From Bacteroidota bacterium (GTDB taxonomy: Bacteria; Bacteroidota; Bacteroidia; Flavobacteriales; Flavobacteriaceae): DNA of 16,794 nucleotides. The notes under the pieces are model-generated. The model was not told where the DNA came from. It worked only from the letters and a program-made list of their open reading frames with translations, and made no database searches. Each line of letters starts with the position of its first letter. The stretch's first letter is position 1. Location of the stretch: the NCBI GenBank assembly GCA_021793135.1, contig JAJYTI010000026.1, positions 1-16,794 on the forward strand. The letters are read 5' to 3'. Of the stretch, positions 1 through 7,892 are shown piece by piece. The position numbers and the translations under genes are program-made.

Positions 1-284
1 TTAAACTCTTTCAAGATTTTTTTACACTCCCTAAAACTCTTGAGTAGTTTAAATGGCAGCAAAAGATTATCGATTGTAATTTTTCTTTGTAAACCTGCAA
101 TCCACAGCCCTTTTATAGGATAGCCTGCCTCTGGAACTTTTTGCATTTCCATTCGATCTTTGGCTCCTACAAATAGGATATCGGTTGCTTTATTGCGAGA
201 CTTTAATTCGTCTGCAATTGCAATCGCAGGATAAATATGTCCTCCGGTTCCGCCGCCTGATATGATTACTTTATATGGTTTCAC
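1..284 (-). CDS. murG: MurG, UDP-GlcNAc:lipid I GlcNAc transferase (N-terminal 94 residues, cut by window edge)
   Basis: MurG transfers GlcNAc from UDP-GlcNAc to lipid I at the inner face of the cytoplasmic membrane, giving lipid II. Only the N-terminal part is visible; the reading frame stays open to base 1. The translation begins with a Rossmann strand and the glycine-rich loop ISGGGTGGHIYPAIAIA (about residues 8-24), the MurG signature that binds the lipid-linked acceptor. It continues with ILFVGAKDRMEMQKVP, which fits the family pattern of VG(T/A).(.)ME...VP. The start is GTG at 284-282: the codon immediately upstream in frame is TAA and no ATG lies before the glycine loop. The start lies inside ftsW, with a 14-bp overlap, so translation is probably coupled. 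No Shine-Dalgarno sequence is seen. It follows ftsW, the usual order in Bacteroidota dcw clusters. murC, ftsQ, ftsA and ftsZ would be expected beyond the left edge but cannot be seen. Confidence 0.95.
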   Translation of the reverse strand, partial: MKPYKVIISGGGTGGHIYPAIAIADELKSRNKATDILFVGAKDRMEMQKVPEAGYPIKGLWIAGLQRKITIDNLLLPFKLLKSFRECKKILKEF

Positions 285-1485
285 TTAAAATATCTAAAGG
301 ATTTTGTTCTTCTATATCTATAGTTTCTATATCTATATCTATATCTATTTCTTCTTCTTTTTTTGCTGCACTTACACTTAAAATCATTCCTAACGCCAAA
401 CACACCATCCAGATTGAACTTCCTCCACTACTTATCAATGGTAATGTTTGTCCTGTTACTGGAAAAAGCTGTACTGCTACTGCCATATTTATTATCGCCT
501 GAATTATTATAGGCAATCCTACGCCGATGACAAGCAAGGAACCAAAAGTACTTGGTGCTTTCTTTGCCACAATCATTATTCGGAGCAATAACATTAAATA
601 CCCAGCAATAATTACGATTCCTCCTGCAAAACCGAATTCTTCAATTATTATAGCATATATAAAATCGGAAGTAGATTGTGGTAAAAAGTTTTTCTGCACA
701 CTTTTACCTGGTCCTTTTCCTATTATTCCTCCTGTAGCAATAGCCTGTTTTGCCAAGTTTATTTGATAATTCTCATCGGCAGAAGCTCCTTTAGAGAAGT
801 TATCTATCCTACTCATCCATGTATCTACACGGTGAGGAAATGCTCCAGGAAATGCTTTAGCAGAGAGAATAAATATTCCTAAACATATAATACCTGCACC
901 TACTATACCTAATAAATACTTAGATGGGTACCCTCCTATAAAAGTTAATATTAGTACCATTAAAAAAATAAGTGCAGCAGTAGAAAAGTTTGCTGGCAAA
1001 ACAAATAATAATACTAAAAACACTGGGGCCCACAATGGTAATAAAGTTTCTTTAAAAGTTACTTCCTTGTCTTTTATTTTTGATAAATATTGTGCTACAT
1101 AAGCATATAATGCCACTGCTGCCAATGCCGATGGCTGAAAGGTTAACCCTACTAATGGTATTCGAATCCATCTACTTGCATTCGCACCTTGAATTACAGT
1201 ACCAGATGCTAATGTTACTATCAATAAGATGATAGATATAGGCAAAACCAGCATAGACAAGCCTTTAAAAAATCTATATGGAATTTTATGTACTCCATAT
1301 AATATGGCAAACCCTAAAATTAAATGTACAAGGTGCTTAAACATATAGCCAAAAGTGCTACCTCCTACGGTGTAGACCAAGTTACTACTCGCAGAATAAA
1401 TAGGCATAAACGAGAAGATACTCATCACACCGATGATTACCCAAATGGTTTTATCTCCTTTAATATGTTTGAAAAACTCTTGCAT
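271..1485 (-). CDS. ftsW: FtsW, SEDS-family septal peptidoglycan glycosyltransferase
   Basis: A 404-residue polytopic membrane protein of the SEDS family (FtsW/RodA), which polymerises lipid II glycan strands at the division septum together with the class B penicillin-binding protein encoded upstream (5554-7554). Around ten hydrophobic segments are visible. Family signatures are RWIRIPLVGLTFQPSA (about 105-120), GGIIGKGPGKS (252-262), and LPQSTSDFIYAIIIEEFGF (268-286), where Asp274 matches the essential SEDS aspartate. The late motif FPVTGQTLPLISSGGSS (341-357) is also present. The C-terminal cytoplasmic tail (about 376-404) is very acidic and contains an Ile-Asp repeat encoded by a hexanucleotide microsatellite, described separately. 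The ATG start lies 21 bp after the murD stop and the tail overlaps murG by 14 bp. RodA is the only likely alternative, and the dcw context favours FtsW. Confidence 0.96.
   Translation of the reverse strand: MQEFFKHIKGDKTIWVIIGVMSIFSFMPIYSASSNLVYTVGGSTFGYMFKHLVHLILGFAILYGVHKIPYRFFKGLSMLVLPISIILLIVTLASGTVIQGANASRWIRIPLVGLTFQPSALAAVALYAYVAQYLSKIKDKEVTFKETLLPLWAPVFLVLLFVLPANFSTAALIFLMVLILTFIGGYPSKYLLGIVGAGIICLGIFILSAKAFPGAFPHRVDTWMSRIDNFSKGASADENYQINLAKQAIATGGIIGKGPGKSVQKNFLPQSTSDFIYAIIIEEFGFAGGIVIIAGYLMLLLRIMIVAKKAPSTFGSLLVIGVGLPIIIQAIINMAVAVQLFPVTGQTLPLISSGGSSIWMVCLALGMILSVSAAKKEEEIDIDIDIETIDIEEQNPLDILSETI
312..349. repeat. Hexanucleotide microsatellite (CTATAT/ATAGAT) in the 3' end of ftsW
   Basis: On the plus strand, 327-349 holds three complete CTATAT units plus a partial fourth, and 312-322 holds nearly two more, separated by GTTTC. 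Read on the coding strand this is an ATAGAT repeat encoding alternating Ile-Asp at about residues 380-392 of FtsW. Because the unit is 6 bp, a gain or loss of copies would change the tail by dipeptides without breaking the frame. It lies about 40 bp upstream of the murG start. No function can be assigned from the sequence. Confidence 0.8.
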
Positions 1486-1506
1486 CTTACTTTATCAACA
1501 AAATTT

Positions 1507-2859
1507 TTATTTTGTTAGTATATCGGTATTTAACCTTTCTACTTCTTCCTTAAATTTATCTCCTCTATCTTCGTAATCTTTAAACAAATCGAAACTTGCA
1601 CATGCTGGGGACAGCAATACAGTATCTCCTGCTACTGCCCATTCTTGTGCTTGTTTTACCGCCTCATTCATCGATTGTGTCTCACAAAATTGTGCAACAT
1701 TATTTCGGAATGTCTTTCTGATTTTTGCATTGTTTATTCCTAATGCAATTACTGCTTTTACTTTTCGATTTACTAGAGGTAATAAATCCGTATAATCATT
1801 TCCTTTATCTACTCCGCCTACTATCCATATAATCGGTGTATTTACACTGTCAAGAGCATAATAGGCTGCGTTTACATTAGTTGCTTTACTATCGTTTATA
1901 TATCGGACGTCTTTTATTTTAGAAACATATTCCAAACGATGTGCAACTCCATGAAAACTTTGCAAACTTTCTCGAATGGTTTCTTTTCTAATATTCAGTA
2001 GCTTGGCAGCCGTTGAAGCAGCCATCGCATTTTTTAAATTATGCTTGCCTTGAACTTTTACTTTTGAAACTGGCATAGTAAAATGATTTTTTTTCCAATG
2101 TACCTCCAAATTGTCTTCATCAATACTAGCTCCTTGTTTTAAAGCTTTGCTTCCCGAAAAAGGAATCAATTGCGCTTTTATATCTAGCTTAGTAAGCCAG
2201 CGAGCTATGTCTTTATCATCTGCATCGTAAAGAAAAAAATCGTCTTCTGTTTGGTTCAACGTTATTCTGAACTTTGCTTCGATATACTTGTCATAATCAT
2301 ATTCATACCGATCTAAATGATCTTCCGATAAATTTGTCAATATTGCTATATGTGGTCGAAAAGTACTTATTCCTTCTAATTGAAAACTACTTAACTCTAC
2401 CACATAACTTTCATAATTGTCTTTTCTAACTAATGAGGCTAGACTAGTTCCTATATTACCGCCTAATCCTACTTGCACTCCTGCTTGCTTAAAAATATAA
2501 GACAAGAGAGTAGCTGTTGTTGTTTTTCCATTACTTCCAGTGATTGCAACGATAGGTTTATTTGTATATCGTACTGCAAACTCTATCTCGGAAACAATCG
2601 ATTTTTCTAACTTCTTTAATTCCTGTATTACAGGTATAGTATCAGGTATTCCAGGGCTTTTAACAACTAAATCTGCCTGTAAAATCTTAGACATGGTATG
2701 TTGTTTTTCTTCCCATTCTATTCCTTCATCCTCTAAGCTAGCTTTATGCTTATCGGATATACTTCCAGCATCTGTAACAAATACCTCCCAACCTTTATCT
2801 TTGGCTAGTAACGCAGCTCCTACACCGCTTTCTCCTGCACCTAATACCACCAACTTCAT
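1507..2859 (-). CDS. murD: MurD, UDP-N-acetylmuramoyl-L-alanine--D-glutamate ligase
   Basis: This cytoplasmic Mur ligase adds D-Glu to UDP-MurNAc-L-Ala, using ATP. The 450-residue product starts MKLVVLGAGESGVGAALLA, a Rossmann-like UDP-binding domain. The ATP-binding P-loop GSNGKTTTATLL is at about 108-119. The central domain has the Mur ligase segments ELSSFQLEG and NLSEDHLDRY. The C-terminal domain has the family end motif LLSPACASFDLFKDYEDRG. The ATG at 2859 is preferred. The open frame runs 20 codons further upstream, but those residues (beginning MDCGNFSSS) overlap the end of mraY and precede the conserved MKLVVLG start. With this start the gene begins 2 bp after the mraY stop. Length and motifs are normal for the family. 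Confidence 0.96.
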   Translation of the reverse strand: MKLVVLGAGESGVGAALLAKDKGWEVFVTDAGSISDKHKASLEDEGIEWEEKQHTMSKILQADLVVKSPGIPDTIPVIQELKKLEKSIVSEIEFAVRYTNKPIVAITGSNGKTTTATLLSYIFKQAGVQVGLGGNIGTSLASLVRKDNYESYVVELSSFQLEGISTFRPHIAILTNLSEDHLDRYEYDYDKYIEAKFRITLNQTEDDFFLYDADDKDIARWLTKLDIKAQLIPFSGSKALKQGASIDEDNLEVHWKKNHFTMPVSKVKVQGKHNLKNAMAASTAAKLLNIRKETIRESLQSFHGVAHRLEYVSKIKDVRYINDSKATNVNAAYYALDSVNTPIIWIVGGVDKGNDYTDLLPLVNRKVKAVIALGINNAKIRKTFRNNVAQFCETQSMNEAVKQAQEWAVAGDTVLLSPACASFDLFKDYEDRGDKFKEEVERLNTDILTK

Positions 2860-2861
2860 GT

Positions 2862-4091
2862 CTATCGTATTTTTAGGGTTACAATAGTCAATACTGCTAG
2901 AAAAATTCCCACAATCCAAAAACGGGTTACAATCTTACTTTCATGCAATCCTTTTATCTGAAAATGGTGATGCAAAGGAGACATTCTAAATATCCTGCGT
3001 CCTTCTCCAAATTTTTTCTTTGTATACTTAAACCAACCTACTTGTAGTACAACCGATAGATTTTCTATCAAAAATATACCACACAGTAAAGGAATTAAAA
3101 GCTCTTTACGTACAGCAATTGCAATCACTGCTATCACTCCTCCAATGGTCAAACTACCTGTATCTCCCATAAACACCTGTGCTGGATAGGCATTATACCA
3201 AAGAAAACCTATCAATGCTCCAACAAAAGCCATAATAAATATGGTCATTTCTCCCATCCGAGGTATATACATTATATTAAGATAGTTTGAGAATATTACG
3301 TTACCTGACACCCAAGCAAACAAGGCTAAAGTCAAACCAATTATCGCCGAACTTCCCGCAGCGAGACCATCGATTCCATCCGTAAGGTTAGCTCCATTAG
3401 AGACCGCTGTGATTATAAATATTACAATAGGAATAAATACAATCCATGCATAATCCTTTGCATTTTCTCCTAACCACGAGACTAAGATCTCGTAATTAAA
3501 TTCATTTTTCTTCACAAAAGGGATAGTAGTATACAATGCTTTCTCATCATTTTTGCTACTTACTACTTCTTCCCATGCTGTTGTATTTGGTGCGATATCG
3601 GCCTGAACACTACGCCTAACGGTAATGTCTGGGTGAAAATACATAACAGCACCTATAATCAATCCCAATCCTACTTGACCTACTACCTTAAACTTTCCAG
3701 GCAGACCATCTTTATCGTTTTTAAATTTCTTTATATAATCGTCGACAAAGCCAATAACTCCCATCCATATGGTTGTGACAATTAGCATTATCACGTAGAT
3801 ATTATCTAGTCTTGCAAACAGCAACACAGGAATAAGTGTGGCAATAATAATGATGATACCTCCCATTGTAGGAGTACCTGCTTTCTCACTTTGCCCTTCT
3901 AACCCAAGTTCGCGAACCGTTTCTCCGATTTGCTTTTTCTGCAAATATTTTATAATACGCTTGCCATAGAATGTTGCGATAAATAAAGATAATATCACAG
4001 CCAGTGCAGCCCTAAAGGTTAGGTATTGAAACAGTCCTGTACCTGGTATGTTATAATTACTATCTAGAAATTCAAATAAATGATACAGCAT
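2862..4091 (-). CDS. mraY: MraY, phospho-MurNAc-pentapeptide translocase (lipid I synthase)
   Basis: MraY joins phospho-MurNAc-pentapeptide to undecaprenyl phosphate in the cytoplasmic membrane, forming lipid I. The 409-residue product has about ten membrane spans. Family motifs are visible: GTPTMGG (72-78), FVDDYIKK (115-122, with Asp117 and Asp118 matching the catalytic aspartate pair), NLTDGIDGLAAG (235-246), FMGDTGSLTIGG (307-318, Asp310) and SPLHHHFQIKG (371-381, the HHH motif). It is about 50 residues longer than the E. coli enzyme. The extra length is a charged, non-membrane segment at about residues 155-213, between the DDY and NLTDG motifs, which I believe is common in Bacteroidota MraY proteins. 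The gene starts 2 bp after the murE stop. The usual murF between murE and mraY is absent, so the D-Ala-D-Ala-adding enzyme must be encoded elsewhere. Confidence 0.97.
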   Translation of the reverse strand: MLYHLFEFLDSNYNIPGTGLFQYLTFRAALAVILSLFIATFYGKRIIKYLQKKQIGETVRELGLEGQSEKAGTPTMGGIIIIIATLIPVLLFARLDNIYVIMLIVTTIWMGVIGFVDDYIKKFKNDKDGLPGKFKVVGQVGLGLIIGAVMYFHPDITVRRSVQADIAPNTTAWEEVVSSKNDEKALYTTIPFVKKNEFNYEILVSWLGENAKDYAWIVFIPIVIFIITAVSNGANLTDGIDGLAAGSSAIIGLTLALFAWVSGNVIFSNYLNIMYIPRMGEMTIFIMAFVGALIGFLWYNAYPAQVFMGDTGSLTIGGVIAVIAIAVRKELLIPLLCGIFLIENLSVVLQVGWFKYTKKKFGEGRRIFRMSPLHHHFQIKGLHESKIVTRFWIVGIFLAVLTIVTLKIR

Positions 4092-4093
4092 AC

Positions 4094-5557
4094 TTATTTA
4101 TTTAATAGGGTTACCAATTCTTTTGCTATCGCCATATCATCAAATGGATTTTTCTTTCCATTGATTTCCTGATATTTCTCATGACCTTTTCCTGCAATGA
4201 GAATTATATCTTTTGGTTGTGCCATTTGCAAAGCGCTTTTTATCGCTTGTTTTCTATCTACATTAGACGACACCTTTGCATACATAGCAGCAGGCACGCC
4301 TTGTTCCATTTCTTCTATAATTTTTGTAGGATCTTCGGATCTTGGATTATCACTAGTTAAAATAACTTTATCGCTATTTTCTGCAGCAATTTTTGCCATT
4401 AAAGGACGTTTCTTTGGGTCTCTGTCTCCACCACATCCAACAATAGTGTAAACCGTTTCATTACCTGTGCGAATATCTGTTATTGTTTGCAATACATTCT
4501 CTAAAGCATCGGGAGTGTGAGCAAAATCTACGATAACCACACAGTTTTTATCACTTACAAAATATTCGAATCTACCTTCTACACTTGTTAGAGCGCTAAT
4601 ATTTTTTAATGCTTCAATTTTATCCATTCGTAATAAAATTGCAGTAGCATAGATTGCCAATAGATTATAAGCATTAAAACTACCTACCAACTTTGACCAC
4701 ACTTCGTTTTCATCGATACGAACCTGTAGCCCTTGGAAGTGATTTTCTAAAATTTTTGCTTTAAAATCTGCTGGTGTTTTTAATGCATAAGTATGCTTTT
4801 CTGCTTTTGTGTTTTGAAGCATAAATGCACCATTTTTATCATCTACGTTAGTTAATGCAAACGCATTTTCAGACAACGTATCGAAAAACGTTTTCTTTGC
4901 ATCTCTATATGCTGCGAAGGTTTCATGATAATCTAAATGATCATGAGACAAATTAGTAAATACACCTCCCGCATACTGCAATCCTGAAATTCTCTTCTGA
5001 GCTACTCCATGTGAGCTCACTTCCATAAAACAATATTGCACATCCTGCTCGACCATCTTTGCCAAATACTTATTTATTACAATAGGATCTGGTGTGGTAA
5101 GCTGTGTAGGAAAAGAACTCTCATTAATCTTTATTTCTATAGTAGAAATAAGTCCGACATTATATCCAGAACGCAAATACAATTGGTACAATAAAGTAGA
5201 AACTGTTGTTTTACCATTAGTACCAGTAATCCCTACTAATTGCAATTTTCTAGAAGGATTATCATAGTAATTTGCAGCCATAATAGCTAGTGCCTCCTTA
5301 GTATCTGCAACTTGCACATAGGTTATACCATTTATTATTTTCTCTGGTATTTCTTCGCAAACAATTACTAATGCACCTTTATAAGTTGCTTGTTCTATAT
5401 AATCATGTCCATCGGCATTGACTCCTTGGATAGCAACATATACATCATTTAATGTTACTTCTCTAGAATCAAATACAATCTCATTGACTGCTACTTCTGT
5501 ACTGCCAGTCACTTTCTCGATAGCTACTTTATATAATATGTCTTTGATTAACTTCAA
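4094..5557 (-). CDS. murE: MurE, UDP-MurNAc-L-Ala-D-Glu:meso-diaminopimelate ligase (TTG start)
   Basis: This cytoplasmic ligase adds the third stem-peptide residue. The 487-residue product has the N-terminal UDP-binding domain with VFDSREV (28-34), the P-loop GITGTNGKTTVSTLLY (109-124), the TNLSHDHLDYH segment (201-211) and a lysine at 221 fitting the carbamylated Mur ligase lysine. It also has VDFAHTPDALENVL (343-356), GCGGDRDPKKRP (374-385) and DNPRSEDP (403-410). DNPR is the motif that recognises meso-diaminopimelate; lysine-adding MurE proteins lack it, so mDAP-type peptidoglycan is inferred. The start codon is TTG (5557-5555), sharing TTGA with the TGA stop of ftsI. No in-frame ATG is found close upstream, and the next in-frame codons lie within ftsI. 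The encoded start MKLIKDILYKV fits where related proteins begin. Translation is probably coupled to ftsI. Confidence 0.96.
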   Translation of the reverse strand: MKLIKDILYKVAIEKVTGSTEVAVNEIVFDSREVTLNDVYVAIQGVNADGHDYIEQATYKGALVIVCEEIPEKIINGITYVQVADTKEALAIMAANYYDNPSRKLQLVGITGTNGKTTVSTLLYQLYLRSGYNVGLISTIEIKINESSFPTQLTTPDPIVINKYLAKMVEQDVQYCFMEVSSHGVAQKRISGLQYAGGVFTNLSHDHLDYHETFAAYRDAKKTFFDTLSENAFALTNVDDKNGAFMLQNTKAEKHTYALKTPADFKAKILENHFQGLQVRIDENEVWSKLVGSFNAYNLLAIYATAILLRMDKIEALKNISALTSVEGRFEYFVSDKNCVVIVDFAHTPDALENVLQTITDIRTGNETVYTIVGCGGDRDPKKRPLMAKIAAENSDKVILTSDNPRSEDPTKIIEEMEQGVPAAMYAKVSSNVDRKQAIKSALQMAQPKDIILIAGKGHEKYQEINGKKNPFDDMAIAKELVTLLNK

Positions 5558-7554
5558 GATAAATTCAATATTATGGTTTGACCATTTACTAGTTCTTGGC
5601 CTATTTTTAGAGATTGTGAACGCACAATTCCACGTCCTTTCAACTCTACTTTAAGACCTAAGTTTTCTAACAACGAAACAGCATCCATAGCTTCCATACC
5701 AATTACACTTGGCACGGACTGAAGATCCTTTTCTATTATACCATTATATTTAGCATAGCTCGAAGCTACTTCAGCATTTAAAGAATCTAACTTAGATACT
5801 TTTGCTAATTGCGGTTCGCTAGTTGTTATTTTCTGTGCTATTCTTTTAAAAACATCTCCTGTTACCATTCCACCATAATACCCAATATCGGTTCTTGGTT
5901 TATGTATTACTACAATACAAGAATACTTAGGATTGTCTGCTGGAAAATAGCCTGCAAAGGAAGACACATAACGGCGGTTGGTACTCCAATCATCCATCCA
6001 ATATTCAGTCTGCGCAGTTCCTGTCTTTCCAGCAATTGCAAAATACGGTGAGTACAATGGTTTTCCAGTTCCACGTTCTACCGCATTACGAAGCATATCT
6101 TGCATTTGCTTGATAACTTCTACAGGTGCTATTTGATTATTGATTATTTCGGTATCAAACTTCTTGATTAGATTATTCCTAGAACGAATTTCATTTACAA
6201 ATTTTGGTTTTACCATTACACCATCATTTGCAATAGCATTATATATTACCAATTGTTGCAAAGGAGTAATTCTTAGGTTATAACCATATGACATAGAAGG
6301 AAGTGCGTTTTTACTCCATTTACTTCCACCTGGTTCTGGAATAAATGGTTCTCCTTCTCCACGGATATCGATTCCTATAGGTTCATGAATTCCCCAAGAT
6401 TTTAATCTATCAATAAATTCTTGTGGATTGTCTTTATAACTCTCATCGATAAGTTTTGCAAAACCGATATTGGAAGAAACTTCTAGTGCTCTTGCAGCAG
6501 AAATCTCTCCATAACCTCCACGCTTAGAATCATAGATATACCGGCCATAAAAACGTTCTTTCCCTTGTTTAGTATCTACTATTTTACTTGTATCTATCTT
6601 TTTATCGGTAAGTGCTGCCATCATTGCAACAGTCTTAAAAGTAGAACCAGGCTCATGTGCTTCGTTTATTGCATAATTCCAACGCTCGTAATATTTCCCT
6701 GCGCTGGTCCTCCCTAAATTTGACACTGCTTTTATTGCACCAGTCTTTACTTCCATTACGATTACCGTTCCATGATCTGCTTGATAATGTTCTAATTGGT
6801 GAAGCAAAGCATGGTGGGCAATATCTTGGATATTCATATCTATAGTAGCATACAGATCATATCCATCTCTAGGCTCTATTTCGTTTTCATCATAAATCGG
6901 CTTCCATTGGTTTTTAGAGATTCGTTGTTTAAGGCGTTTTCCTTCTTTACCACGTAAATCATTATCAAAAGCTCCTTCTAAACCTACTTCATATACTCCT
7001 TTCTGATCTGTTCTTTCCTGACCTATACTACGTTCCGCGATTCCTTTCATTGGATATTCACGCTCTTTGTACTCTTCTATAATTAATCCCCCACGGTATC
7101 GTCCATATTTAAAAATAGGGAAAGTACGCAATTGCATATATTCCGAATAGCCAAGATTTCTAACCACTCTTATATATCGTTTATTATCGGCACGAGCTTT
7201 ACGAAACATATTTTCGTAATAAGAAGCAGTTCGACCGTAATTCTCACTAAGTTTTTTGGATAATGGCACGAGCTCGGAGGCAAAAACCGCATCGCTTACT
7301 GCTACTGGATCAAAATAGATATCATATTTAGGTACTGATGTAGCTAAAAGACTACCATGATCATCATAAATATTCCCTCTATTTGCTTCGATAGTAAAAA
7401 TATCTGTAGTCTTATAGGTTGCCATTTCTCTTATTTCGGCCCCTTTTATAAATTGGATGTTTACCAAACGCACAACAACCCCCACCACAACGAGTAACAA
7501 CATACCGCTGATGAGGGACATTCTACTTTGTATTTTCTTGTCTACATTTGACAT
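5554..7554 (-). CDS. ftsI: FtsI/PBP3-type class B penicillin-binding protein with C-terminal PASTA domain
   Basis: This septal transpeptidase cross-links new peptidoglycan as partner of FtsW. The 666-residue product has a short cytoplasmic start, one membrane anchor (about 14-34) and an N-terminal pedestal domain (about 50-225). The transpeptidase domain carries the three active-site motifs: STFK with nucleophile Ser304 (EPGSTFKTVAM), SSN at 360-362, and KTGTAQ at 510-515. A single PASTA domain (about 612-666, starting VPSVIGMEAMDAV) ends the protein. PASTA modules in other PBPs are linked to muropeptide or beta-lactam binding or to localisation. The gene lies 13 bp after ftsL and overlaps murE by 4 bp. 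The dcw position between ftsL and murE argues for the division enzyme and not an elongation PBP2. Confidence 0.95.
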   Translation of the reverse strand: MSNVDKKIQSRMSLISGMLLLVVVGVVVRLVNIQFIKGAEIREMATYKTTDIFTIEANRGNIYDDHGSLLATSVPKYDIYFDPVAVSDAVFASELVPLSKKLSENYGRTASYYENMFRKARADNKRYIRVVRNLGYSEYMQLRTFPIFKYGRYRGGLIIEEYKEREYPMKGIAERSIGQERTDQKGVYEVGLEGAFDNDLRGKEGKRLKQRISKNQWKPIYDENEIEPRDGYDLYATIDMNIQDIAHHALLHQLEHYQADHGTVIVMEVKTGAIKAVSNLGRTSAGKYYERWNYAINEAHEPGSTFKTVAMMAALTDKKIDTSKIVDTKQGKERFYGRYIYDSKRGGYGEISAARALEVSSNIGFAKLIDESYKDNPQEFIDRLKSWGIHEPIGIDIRGEGEPFIPEPGGSKWSKNALPSMSYGYNLRITPLQQLVIYNAIANDGVMVKPKFVNEIRSRNNLIKKFDTEIINNQIAPVEVIKQMQDMLRNAVERGTGKPLYSPYFAIAGKTGTAQTEYWMDDWSTNRRYVSSFAGYFPADNPKYSCIVVIHKPRTDIGYYGGMVTGDVFKRIAQKITTSEPQLAKVSKLDSLNAEVASSYAKYNGIIEKDLQSVPSVIGMEAMDAVSLLENLGLKVELKGRGIVRSQSLKIGQELVNGQTIILNLS

Positions 7555-7567
7555 CCTTACCTATATA

Positions 7568-7882
7568 TTATTCTTCTTCTATAACAATTTTCACTGGTGG
7601 TGTATAGGACGGAGCCAGACCACGAGTTTCCATCTTGCTTATTATTTCACTCTCTAATTGCAACTGCATACGTTGCATACGCACATCAACATATCTACTT
7701 TTAAGTTCTTTTAGCTCTGTACTCATTTGTGTAATCTTATGTACCTTTTCATCGGTTCTATGCGACACAGCAATCATCACCAAAGCTAAAAAAGACAGAT
7801 AAACGATAAACATCCAACTCTTAGATGCTGTATCGTTCATTAAGAACTGTCCGCGTATGATATCAAAAAAGCCCTTCTTCAT
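7568..7882 (-). CDS. ftsL: FtsL-like division protein (single membrane span plus coiled coil)
   Basis: FtsL is a small bitopic divisome protein that forms a complex with FtsB and FtsQ and activates the FtsWI synthase. The 104-residue product has a short cytoplasmic start (1-22), one hydrophobic span (about 23-40, SWMFIVYLSFLALVMIAVS) and then a hydrophilic helix with spaced hydrophobic residues (about 45-88). That pattern suggests a coiled coil, and a short Pro-containing acidic tail follows. FtsL sequences diverge greatly, so the call rests on size, topology and the fixed position between rsmH and ftsI rather than on a motif. The tail ends EEE, which is unremarkable. It starts 10 bp after rsmH and its stop is 13 bp before ftsI. 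Confidence 0.88.
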   Translation of the reverse strand: MKKGFFDIIRGQFLMNDTASKSWMFIVYLSFLALVMIAVSHRTDEKVHKITQMSTELKELKSRYVDVRMQRMQLQLESEIISKMETRGLAPSYTPPVKIVIEEE

Positions 7883-7892
7883 AATTATAAGC

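Noticed and set aside
275..766. Plus-strand open frames opposite ftsW.
   Set aside because: They are antisense shadows with low-complexity Ser/Ile content; the minus strand encodes a full SEDS protein with all motifs.
2857..2919. A 20-codon N-terminal extension of MurD.
   Set aside because: It would overlap the mraY 3' end by about 58 bp, and the extra residues are not MurD-like; the ATG at 2859 gives the canonical MKLVVLGAGESG start with 2 bp spacing.
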